A DNA stretch of 64,000 nt from an uncultured Ruminococcus sp. GTDB lineage: Bacteria > Bacillota > Clostridia > Oscillospirales > Ruminococcaceae. Below, in pieces: positions 57,610 through 64,000 of the stretch. The notes under the pieces were generated by a model. That model was not told where the DNA came from. It searched no databases and saw nothing but the letters and a program-made list of their open reading frames with translations. A program made the position numbers and the translations under genes. Numbering within the stretch: the stretch's first letter is position 1; each line of letters starts with the position of its first letter. The DNA lies in the NCBI GenBank assembly GCA_947169885.1, contig CAMVRM010000006.1, forward strand, positions 1 to 64,000, read 5' to 3'.

Positions 57610-58917
57610 TCAGAATAAGTTTCCGAACAGGTTCATTGCAATGCTCGGAACTGCATCACCGTCTGTGGAGGTAGAAGATGTGTTGGTCATGTCGGGGATA
57701 ATGACAGTCGGTTCGCCCTCAGCCTGCGAACTGCTGCTCTCGCTCACCGTCTGATCCTCACGGGAAGCAGTCTGATCTACTGCGCTGCTGTCCTGATTGG
57801 AGTCAACCGTTGAAACACTGCTCAGGTCGCCGCCAATAAGATCATATGTCGGCATATATCTCTCAGTTATCGCAACGTTGTCCATTGTTGCATCGCCTGC
57901 TGTCGGACTCTTCATGGTTATGCAGACGAAGTAACTGCCGTCTTCCAGCTGGTAAAGAGATGCGAGCGAGTACTGGCTCTCATCAGTATAGCCCGTCTTG
58001 CCGCCGATTATGTCAACATCCTTTTCGTCATCAGCATCACGGTCGATAAAGAAACCGTCATATCTTTCGTGGAATATGCTGTAAAGCTTGATGCCGTCAG
58101 GGTTCTTGTTGCTTTCGGAAGTCGTGTAGGATTTGGCAGCAATGATGTTCACAAAATCCTGACTGATCTCAGGATTATCGAGCGCATACTTAACGATCAT
58201 CGCCATGTCGAGCGCCGTTGAGTAGTGGTTCTCGTCATGCAGTCCCGAAGCATTCATAAAGTGTGTGCCCGTCAGTCCCATTTCCGCCGCCTTTGCGTTC
58301 ATCATCTCAACGAACGCCGACTCAGAACCTGCAACATAGTTCGCAAGTCCCAGTGTTGCATCTGCACCGCTGGGGAGTATCGCACCGTAAAGCAGATCAC
58401 GGACTGTCACCTTTTCGCCTGCGACAAATCCGGCAACAGAAGCGTTCTCGTCAGCAAGCGTTTTAAGGTCAGCCTTCGTGAACTTGTATGTGTCGCTCAG
58501 GTCATCGCAGTTTTCAAGCGCAACTATTATAGTCATAAGTTTTGTCAGCGATGCGGGATATGCTTTTTTGGTATAGCTCTTTCCTGTGTATATCTTGTTG
58601 TTCGCAACGTCAAGCAGTACTGAGTACTTAGCCGAAACGCTCTCAAGCTGCATCTTCATGAAGTCGAAGTCCTTTGTGGGATACTCCATTTTCGGCTTGA
58701 CTTCCTCGACCACTTCCGCAGCAGAACTCGTCACTTCTTCCGAACTTGCAGCGCTGTAAACGTGCTGAGGCATATTCTGTGTTTCATCAATGCCCTTTCT
58801 GCCCGTCACAACGAGTGCAGCAGTACCTATGGCAAGCAGCATTATCATAATAAGGATAGCGCAGAGCGCCGCATTTCCTGCATGATTGGCTGCTATCTTC
58901 GTCATTTTCTTTCTCAT
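57610..58917 (-). CDS. D-alanyl-D-alanine carboxypeptidase (PBP5/DacF type)
   Basis: A 435-residue protein from ATG 58917 (GGAGG). A membrane anchor (about 15-40) is followed by a Ser/Glu linker, then the penicillin-binding domain: AYPASLTKLMTIIVAL (SxxK serine), SGADATLGLANYV (SxN position, with Ala in place of Asn) and GGKTGYTDES (KTG). It trims the terminal D-Ala from peptidoglycan stem peptides outside the cell. The last ~70 residues are Ser/Gln/Thr-rich. The SGA variant is unusual and may alter beta-lactam kinetics. Confidence 0.9.
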   Translation of the reverse strand: MRKKMTKIAANHAGNAALCAILIMIMLLAIGTAALVVTGRKGIDETQNMPQHVYSAASSEEVTSSAAEVVEEVKPKMEYPTKDFDFMKMQLESVSAKYSVLLDVANNKIYTGKSYTKKAYPASLTKLMTIIVALENCDDLSDTYKFTKADLKTLADENASVAGFVAGEKVTVRDLLYGAILPSGADATLGLANYVAGSESAFVEMMNAKAAEMGLTGTHFMNASGLHDENHYSTALDMAMIVKYALDNPEISQDFVNIIAAKSYTTSESNKNPDGIKLYSIFHERYDGFFIDRDADDEKDVDIIGGKTGYTDESQYSLASLYQLEDGSYFVCITMKSPTAGDATMDNVAITERYMPTYDLIGGDLSSVSTVDSNQDSSAVDQTASREDQTVSESSSSQAEGEPTVIIPDMTNTSSTSTDGDAVPSIAMNLFGNLF

Positions 58918-58940
58918 TATCTTTCCTCCCTGAAATTTTT

Positions 58941-59399
58941 TCAAACCTCATCACGCTCGTATTCGGGCTGAGCAGAAAACATCTCGCTGTTTTTCAGCTC
59001 CGAATAGCAAGCCTGCAAAATGTCCCGTCTTGTAACGATGCCGATGAACACTCCCCGTCCGTCAACAACAGGCACAAAGTTCTGGTTCATACTCAGCTTG
59101 AACAGATCCTTTATAGTCGACTCTACCGAAACAGGCTCACACATGACCCTTTTCGGAACATCAGCAACTGTATAGCTCTCCAGACCTACCATATCGCTGA
59201 CACCCTTTTCAAGCATGAACCAAAGAAAATCGCCTTCGTTCATAGTTTTGACGAACTCTCCCGACTTATTGATGACGGGAACAGCTGTGTAGCCGTGGCA
59301 GCGCATTTTCTCGGCTGCCTGTCTGAGAGTTGCCGATTCGGTTATATAAGCTATCATCGCTTTCGGTTTGAGAAGCTGCAAAATATTCATGCTTTTCAT
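58941..59399 (-). CDS. CBS-domain protein
   Basis: A 152-residue protein made of two CBS motifs (about 12-65, MIAYITESATLRQAAEKMRC; about 78-135, VMCEPVSVESTIKDLFKLSM), which together form one Bateman module that binds adenine nucleotides. It lies between and overlaps (4 bp) the lipoprotein gene upstream. Regulatory partner unknown. Confidence 0.85.
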   Translation of the reverse strand: MKSMNILQLLKPKAMIAYITESATLRQAAEKMRCHGYTAVPVINKSGEFVKTMNEGDFLWFMLEKGVSDMVGLESYTVADVPKRVMCEPVSVESTIKDLFKLSMNQNFVPVVDGRGVFIGIVTRRDILQACYSELKNSEMFSAQPEYERDEV

Positions 59400-60433
59400 T
59401 CTTTACTGCTGTCCTCTGTCACGCTGCTGTCTTGCTTTTCCTTATCTTTATCTTTTTTCTCTTTGCCGTCAGTGCTGTCGGAAGTTTTTTCCTCGTCTGC
59501 GGCAGGCTTTCCGTATTCATCGACAAGATCGACAAACTTATCAAATCCTATCGTCTTGAACTCATCGGTATCAATGCCGAATTCATTCATATCATCGGTA
59601 GTTATGCCGTATTTATTGCAGTTCTCCTGACAGAAGCCCAGCCGTTCGTCCTCAGTCAAAGCGTCAAAGTCGGTATATCCTTCGAGCATCGAGCCGTCAA
59701 AAAAGCCTTCCTCGCATACCGCTTCAAGCTTGTTCACCACGGTAGTCTGGATAAGCTGTTCCTCGCCTTCTTCCATATAAAGTGCGGTATATTTCGCAAG
59801 AGTTCCGTCCTCATTAAAATAAAAATCATACACCGAGATATAAGTATCTCCCGTGTAGGTATATTCCTCAACAGTCATACCCTCAGTGTCCTCCGGGATA
59901 TGCGTATAGGTGCGTTCTGTTTCGTTATCTATAATGCTCTTTATCAGGCTGTAATTCTCAGCACTTTCAGAAACAGAGTATGCTTTAAGGCGGTTGTCAG
60001 CACCTGTCATCTTACCGTTTGCAGCAAGATAGAAGATGTCAGCGCCCAAAGTCTCGCCGCCCTCGTCCTTTACACTGATATAAAGCTGATCGCCGTCACA
60101 CACAAACTTTCGCTCGGTAACAACATCAGGCTGGTCTGAAAAAGAAGTAGAGATCTCGTAGGTATAAGCGCCGTTAAAGAGCTTTGCAGTCTCGGTCAGC
60201 AGTTCACCTGCCTGATAGGGAACTTTTTCAGCCTCAGAGACTTGTTCCTCAGCTGAGGAAGTTTCTTCGGCGGACACGCTCTCAGCAGTGTCGGTAACAG
60301 CGGAAACAGCCGTTGTGCCCTCTGTTTTGGCAGAAGAACTCGTTTTATCTTTATCCGAGCCGCCGCAAGCTGTCACGCTGATGAGTGCCAATGCACACAT
60401 CAGGCAAAGTAATGATCCGTTTTTAAGTTTCAT
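59396..60433 (-). CDS. Lipoprotein of unknown function
   Basis: A 345-residue protein from ATG 60433 (GGAG). The signal peptide ends in a lipobox (VTACGG, C23). An acidic Ser/Thr tether runs to about residue 70. The body is beta-rich (YTYEISTSFSDQPDVVTERK, GDTYISVYDFYFNEDGTLAK) and a charged Lys/Glu tail closes it. No named family; the pattern recalls LolA/RseB-type folds only loosely. Confidence 0.65.
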   Translation of the reverse strand: MKLKNGSLLCLMCALALISVTACGGSDKDKTSSSAKTEGTTAVSAVTDTAESVSAEETSSAEEQVSEAEKVPYQAGELLTETAKLFNGAYTYEISTSFSDQPDVVTERKFVCDGDQLYISVKDEGGETLGADIFYLAANGKMTGADNRLKAYSVSESAENYSLIKSIIDNETERTYTHIPEDTEGMTVEEYTYTGDTYISVYDFYFNEDGTLAKYTALYMEEGEEQLIQTTVVNKLEAVCEEGFFDGSMLEGYTDFDALTEDERLGFCQENCNKYGITTDDMNEFGIDTDEFKTIGFDKFVDLVDEYGKPAADEEKTSDSTDGKEKKDKDKEKQDSSVTEDSSKE

Positions 60434-60756
60434 TTCTATATCTCCAATATTTTTTGTCGATCCATAGATATAGTATGCCGCACATACTACACCTTTATAA
60501 TTATACAACAATTACCCATGCTTGTCAAGTAGCTTTTAAGTCAGCCATGTGACAAAAAAATAAGAAATAAGGGAGCGAAAATGAGAAAGTTTTTTTGAAA
60601 CGGGCTGTGCGAAGCATTTTTTATTTTTATATAAAAAAGTAATTTCTCTCTAAATTTAAGTTTTGGTCTTGATTTTTCTATACAAATAGTGTATAATAAA
60701 TATACTATTCTATAAACAACACATATACCGTTATAATAAAGGAGAATTTAAAGACC
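60434..60756 (+). promoter_or_regulatory. Promoter region of the Fe-S assembly pair
   Basis: TTGATT (60669-60674), 17 bp, TATAAT (60692-60697), about 60 bp before sufC. The rest of the 323-bp gap is AT-rich, with nothing else recognised. Confidence 0.75.
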
Positions 60757-61473
60757 ATGCTGGAACTGAAAAATGTTTCTTTCGCAGTCGAGGGCGCAGA
60801 GATCATCAACGACCTTTCGCTGACTGTCCCCGACGGCAGATTTGTTGTGATAACAGGACCTAACGGCGGAGGAAAATCAACTCTCGCACGCCTTATCGCA
60901 GGCATCGAAAAGCCTACCTCGGGCAAGATACTGTTCAATGGCGAGGATATTACCGAAATGTCGATCACTGACCGTGCTAAAAAAGGTGTTGCATTCGCTT
61001 TTCAACAGCCCGTTCGCTTTAAGGGGCTGAATGTGCTGGATCTGCTCCGCATCGCCGCAGGAAAGCGCATAAACGTTTCCGAAGCGTGCGAATATCTTGC
61101 GGAAGTGGGACTTTGCGCCAAGGATTACATCGACCGTGAAGTCAACGCTTCACTTTCGGGCGGTGAGCTGAAACGCATCGAGATAGCGACTGTTCTTGCG
61201 AGAAATGCTTCGCTCTGCGTGTTCGACGAACCCGAAGCAGGTATCGACCTGTGGAGTTTCCGCAACCTCACCCGCATTTTCGAGAATATGCGCACCGAAC
61301 AGACTGACCGTTCGATAATCATTATCTCGCATCAGGAGCGCATTCTCAATATCGCTGACGAGATAGTTGTTCTGTCTGACGGAAAGGTGAGGGAACACGG
61401 CGCTAAGGACGACATCTTCCCGAAGCTTGCAGGTTCTGAGCTTGCTGCCGAGCCTTGCAGAAAGCTTGTTTGA
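60757..61473 (+). CDS. SufC-like Fe-S assembly ATPase (minimal SUF type)
   Basis: A 238-residue ABC ATPase: Walker A GPNGGGKST, Q-loop AFAFQQP, signature LSGGELKRIEIA, Walker B LCVFDEPEAGID and the switch His in IIISHQE. The match is to SufC, the ATPase of the SUF scaffold. Only one partner gene (SufB/D-like) follows and no sufS, sufU or sufD is present, the layout of the minimal two-gene SUF-like (SMS) system found in anaerobes. Confidence 0.88.
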   Translation: MLELKNVSFAVEGAEIINDLSLTVPDGRFVVITGPNGGGKSTLARLIAGIEKPTSGKILFNGEDITEMSITDRAKKGVAFAFQQPVRFKGLNVLDLLRIAAGKRINVSEACEYLAEVGLCAKDYIDREVNASLSGGELKRIEIATVLARNASLCVFDEPEAGIDLWSFRNLTRIFENMRTEQTDRSIIIISHQERILNIADEIVVLSDGKVREHGAKDDIFPKLAGSELAAEPCRKLV

Positions 61474-61498
61474 TAAATATATGATAAGGTGGTAAAAT

Positions 61499-62425
61499 AT
61501 GGTTAAGCTTGATGAGATACAAAAGAGACTTATGCAGGAAGTCGCCGATCTGCACACTGTTCCCGAGGGAGCATATAACTTCCGTGCAAACGGTGAACTT
61601 GCAGGCAGGCAGTCCACCGAGAATATTGAGATAGTCTCAAAGTCTGACGTTTCGGGCATCGACATACGTATCAAGGACAACACGAAAAACGAGAGCGTCC
61701 ATATCCCCGTTGTGCTGAGTGCGAGCGGTCACAAAGAGACGGTCTATAATGATTTTTATGTTGGCGAGAACTGCGATGTGCTGATAGTTGCAGGCTGCGG
61801 CATCGACAACTGCGGAACGGGCGACAGCGAACATGACGGCGTTCACAGGTTCTTTGTCGGCAAGGGTTCAAAGGTGAAATATGTTGAAAAGCATTACGGT
61901 TCGGGCAACGGCACGGGCAAGCGCATACTCAACCCTGTTACCGAAGTTTATATGGAAGAAAACAGCACCGTTGAAATGGAAATGGTGCAGATAAAAGGCG
62001 TTGACTCAACAAAGCGTGAGACAAAAGCCGAACTGAAAGCGGGCGCAAGACTTGTTGTCCGTGAAAGGCTAATGACCCACGGCGAGCAGTTCGCACACAG
62101 CATTTATAATGTAACGCTTGACGGAGATGATTCCAGTGCGGACGTTGTTTCACGTTCTGTCGCAAGGGACAAGTCCTATCAGAAGCTTGATCTTTGCGTG
62201 CTGGGAAATGCAGCTTGCAGCGGTCACACCGAATGCGACTCGATAATCATGGACGAGGGACGTATCTTAGCGCTCCCTGCGCTTGAAGCGAACAATGTTG
62301 ACGCACAGCTTGTTCATGAAGCAGCGATAGGCAAGATCGCAGGCGAACAGCTGATAAAGCTCATGACGCTTGGTCTTACCGAAGCGGAAGCGGAAGAACA
62401 GATAATCAACGGCTTCCTGAAATAA
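61499..62425 (+). CDS. SufB/SufD-family scaffold protein, short (SMS type)
   Basis: A 308-residue protein, much shorter than the ~470-aa SufB. The beta-helix core is visible (VEMEMVQIKGVDSTKRETKA, ALPALEANNVDAQLVHEAAI) and the end KIAGEQLIKLMTLGLTEAEA is the SufB/D C-terminal helix pair. It contains Cys residues (VAGCGIDNCG, NAACSGHTECDS) that could hold a cluster. Paired with the ATPase before it, it probably assembles Fe-S clusters. Confidence 0.85.
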   Translation: MVKLDEIQKRLMQEVADLHTVPEGAYNFRANGELAGRQSTENIEIVSKSDVSGIDIRIKDNTKNESVHIPVVLSASGHKETVYNDFYVGENCDVLIVAGCGIDNCGTGDSEHDGVHRFFVGKGSKVKYVEKHYGSGNGTGKRILNPVTEVYMEENSTVEMEMVQIKGVDSTKRETKAELKAGARLVVRERLMTHGEQFAHSIYNVTLDGDDSSADVVSRSVARDKSYQKLDLCVLGNAACSGHTECDSIIMDEGRILALPALEANNVDAQLVHEAAIGKIAGEQLIKLMTLGLTEAEAEEQIINGFLK

Positions 62426-62431
62426 AAAACA

Positions 62432-62463
62432 AAGTCCGAGAGAACGAATATTCTTTCGGGCTT
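62432..62463 (+). terminator. Terminator after the Fe-S pair
   Basis: AAGTCCGAGAGAA pairs with TTCTTTCGGGCTT and runs into six T. Confidence 0.85.
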
Positions 62464-62484
62464 TTTTATATTGTGAACAAACAA

Positions 62485-62522
62485 AAAGAGCGCTGTCCGC
62501 TGTTGTGCGAACTGCGCCCTTT
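62485..62522 (-). terminator. Terminator after gdhA
   Basis: AAAGAGCGC (62485-62493) and GCGCCCTTT (62514-62522) pair at eight of nine positions; TTTTTGTTTG follows on the minus strand. Confidence 0.7.
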
Positions 62523-62569
62523 GTTTTATACGGTTTTTGCTTTAAAAGCGTTTATCCGAAAAGAATTGA

Positions 62570-63922
62570 TCAGCAGATACCCTGCCACTTCATAGCCTCA
62601 GCAACCTTCAGGAAGCCTGCGATGTTAGCGCCTGCGATGAGGTCATCGCCAAGACCGTACTCGTTAGCAGCCTTGATAGAAGAAGCGAAGATGTTCTTCA
62701 TGATGTTGTGGAGCTTCTCGTCAACTTCCTCAGCAGTCCAGTTGTATCTGATAGAGTTCTGGCTCATTTCAAGACCCGAAACTGCAACACCGCCTGCGTT
62801 AACAGCCTTAGAAGGAGCAACGATAACGTTGTTCTCACGGAGATACTCAACAGCCTCGAGAGTTGTAGGCATATTGGAAACCTCTACGTAGTACTTGCTG
62901 CCGTTAGCAACGATGTTCTTAGCATCTTCAACGCCAACTTCGTTCTGAGTAGCGCAAGGCATATAGATGTCAGCCTTAACTTCCCAAGGCTTCTTGCCTG
63001 CGAAGAAAGGAACACCAAACTTGTCTGCGTAATCCTGAACTCTGTTTCTGCAAGAAGCTCTCATCTCGAGGAGATATGCTACCTTCTCGTCAGTGCTGAT
63101 GCCTGCCTCATCGTAGATGTAGCCGTCAGGACCGGAGATAGTAACTACCTTGCCGCCAAGCTCGTTGATCTTCTTGATAGTGCCCCAAGCAACGTTGCCG
63201 AAGCCCGAAACTGCAACGGTCTTGCCCTTGATGCTGTCGCCGAAATGCTCGAGCATCTCGCAGAGGTAGTAAACAGCGCCGTAGCCTGTTGCCTCAGGTC
63301 TGATAAGAGAACCGCCGCACTCCATGCTCTTGCCTGTGAGAACGCCGCTGAACTCGTTTCTGATGCGCTTGTACTGACCGAACAGATAGCCGATCTCTCT
63401 TGCGCCAACGCCGATGTCGCCTGCGGGAACGTCAGTGTTAGGACCGATGTGCTTGCAAAGCTCAGTCATGAAGCTCTGGCAGAATCTCATAACTTCTGCG
63501 TCAGACTTGCCCTGAGGGTCGAAGTCAGAACCGCCCTTGCCGCCGCCCATAGGCAGAGTGGTCAGGCTGTTCTTGAAGATCTGCTCGAAGCCTAAGAACT
63601 TGATAACTGAAGCGCAAACGGTGGGGTGGAATCTTAAACCGCCCTTGTAAGGTCCGATAGCAGAGTTGAACTGAACTCTGAAACCTCTGTTTACCTGAAC
63701 CTTGCCGTTGTCGTCTACCCAAGGAACACGGAACATTACCTGACGCTCGGGCTCAACTATTCTCTCAACAACGCCTGCCTCAACGAGGTCGGGTCTCTTT
63801 TCGATAACCGGCTCGATAGTCATAAGTACTTCTTTTACTGCCTGAAGAAACTCGGGCTCGCCGGGGTTTCTCTTTTCCACCTTTGCGTAAACGTCTGCAA
63901 GGTACTGATTCTTGAATGCCAT
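62570..63922 (-). CDS. gdhA: NADP-type glutamate dehydrogenase
   Basis: A 450-residue hexameric-type enzyme that reductively aminates 2-oxoglutarate with ammonia. Seen: VNRGFRVQFNSAIGPYKGGL, the catalytic-lysine region TLPMGGGKGGSDFDPQGKSD, DVPAGDIGVGAREIGYLFGQ, TGYGAVYYLCEML and the dinucleotide fold VAVSGFGNVAWG with Ser/Lys-type NADP preference. Its length is normal. It has a good RBS (AAGGAGG). In rumen bacteria it is a main ammonia-assimilation enzyme. Confidence 0.96.
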   Translation of the reverse strand: MAFKNQYLADVYAKVEKRNPGEPEFLQAVKEVLMTIEPVIEKRPDLVEAGVVERIVEPERQVMFRVPWVDDNGKVQVNRGFRVQFNSAIGPYKGGLRFHPTVCASVIKFLGFEQIFKNSLTTLPMGGGKGGSDFDPQGKSDAEVMRFCQSFMTELCKHIGPNTDVPAGDIGVGAREIGYLFGQYKRIRNEFSGVLTGKSMECGGSLIRPEATGYGAVYYLCEMLEHFGDSIKGKTVAVSGFGNVAWGTIKKINELGGKVVTISGPDGYIYDEAGISTDEKVAYLLEMRASCRNRVQDYADKFGVPFFAGKKPWEVKADIYMPCATQNEVGVEDAKNIVANGSKYYVEVSNMPTTLEAVEYLRENNVIVAPSKAVNAGGVAVSGLEMSQNSIRYNWTAEEVDEKLHNIMKNIFASSIKAANEYGLGDDLIAGANIAGFLKVAEAMKWQGIC

Positions 63923-63991
63923 GGGGAAATCCTCCTTAATAAATTAGCATGATAAAGCGGCGTTTACCGCTTTATTAAATCGAACAGGAAT

Positions 63992-64000
63992 ATTATAGCA
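63992..64000 (-). promoter_or_regulatory. -10 of gdhA promoter (partial)
   Basis: TGCTATAAT on the minus strand (-10 at 63992-63997); the -35 lies outside the window. Confidence 0.6.

Overview
The window looks like a chromosomal segment of a gut or rumen Ruminococcus-type Firmicute (Oscillospiraceae). The pointers are the chromosomal genes (minimal SUF-like Fe-S pair, glgA, NADP-type gdhA, DUF4364 regulator, acidic low-complexity lipoproteins, one type IV pilin-like protein), strong Shine-Dalgarno sites and TTGNNN-17-TATAAT promoters, many with a TGN extension. The genus is inferred from gene content only.

Left part (1-25.4 kb) is a pile of mobile DNA at a tRNA-Leu(GAG) gene (25400-25483, minus strand). 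Bases 1-4500 are a minus-strand accessory operon running off the left edge: a C5 DNA methyltransferase, a DUF4314-like protein, two ribbon-helix-helix-like proteins, two unknown proteins, a gamma-glutamylcyclotransferase-like protein and an amidoligase. Six consecutive products share an acidic, Met-rich or hydrophobic C-terminal tail. A 23-bp copy of the tRNA-Leu 3' end at 4809-4831 and the tRNA itself bound a second island (4832-25399). This island holds an AT-rich 872-aa protein with five repeats, an XRE regulator, a small HTH protein, an excisionase-like protein, an oriT-like region, a MOBV relaxase and a tyrosine integrase. The integrase gene is cut in two: codons 1-360 end at 12296, and its last 48 codons, with the catalytic tyrosine, resume at 25147. 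The 12.85-kb insert between them is a third element carrying its own large serine recombinase, a paralogous XRE/HTH/Xis/oriT/Mob module, a two-methyltransferase restriction-modification system, a decayed HpaII-type endonuclease and an unrecognised three-gene cassette ending in a PD-(D/E)XK nuclease, itself disturbed by a 168-bp MITE. Conceptual excision at an AC dinucleotide restores the integrase frame exactly.

Right part (25.5-64 kb) is chromosome. A cobalamin riboswitch precedes a four-gene unit for a lipoprotein-anchored cobaltochelatase (CbiK), a membrane protein and two further lipoproteins, one a BtuF-like binding protein. Then come a stand-alone RnfB, a TraB/GumN protein, a solo pilin, a small exporter, a SpoU methyltransferase, a 1018-aa zinc-ribbon/FN3-like protein, shikimate genes aroB-aroA-aroC with a NUDIX hydrolase, a GT39-like membrane protein, DUF4364 and an isochorismatase-family hydrolase. 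Bases 45421-46560 hold five ~220-bp tandem units that look like small-RNA genes, each with an 11-bp-period direct repeat at its promoter, directly beside an OmpR-type two-component system. After that: rsmI translationally coupled to an NpmA-like 16S rRNA methyltransferase gene, glgA, a radical SAM protein, a DHHW-like protein with a MBOAT protein lacking the usual histidines, an epimerase, DacF-type carboxypeptidase, a CBS protein, a lipoprotein, the Fe-S pair and gdhA.

No rRNA genes, CRISPR array or intact insertion sequence were seen.
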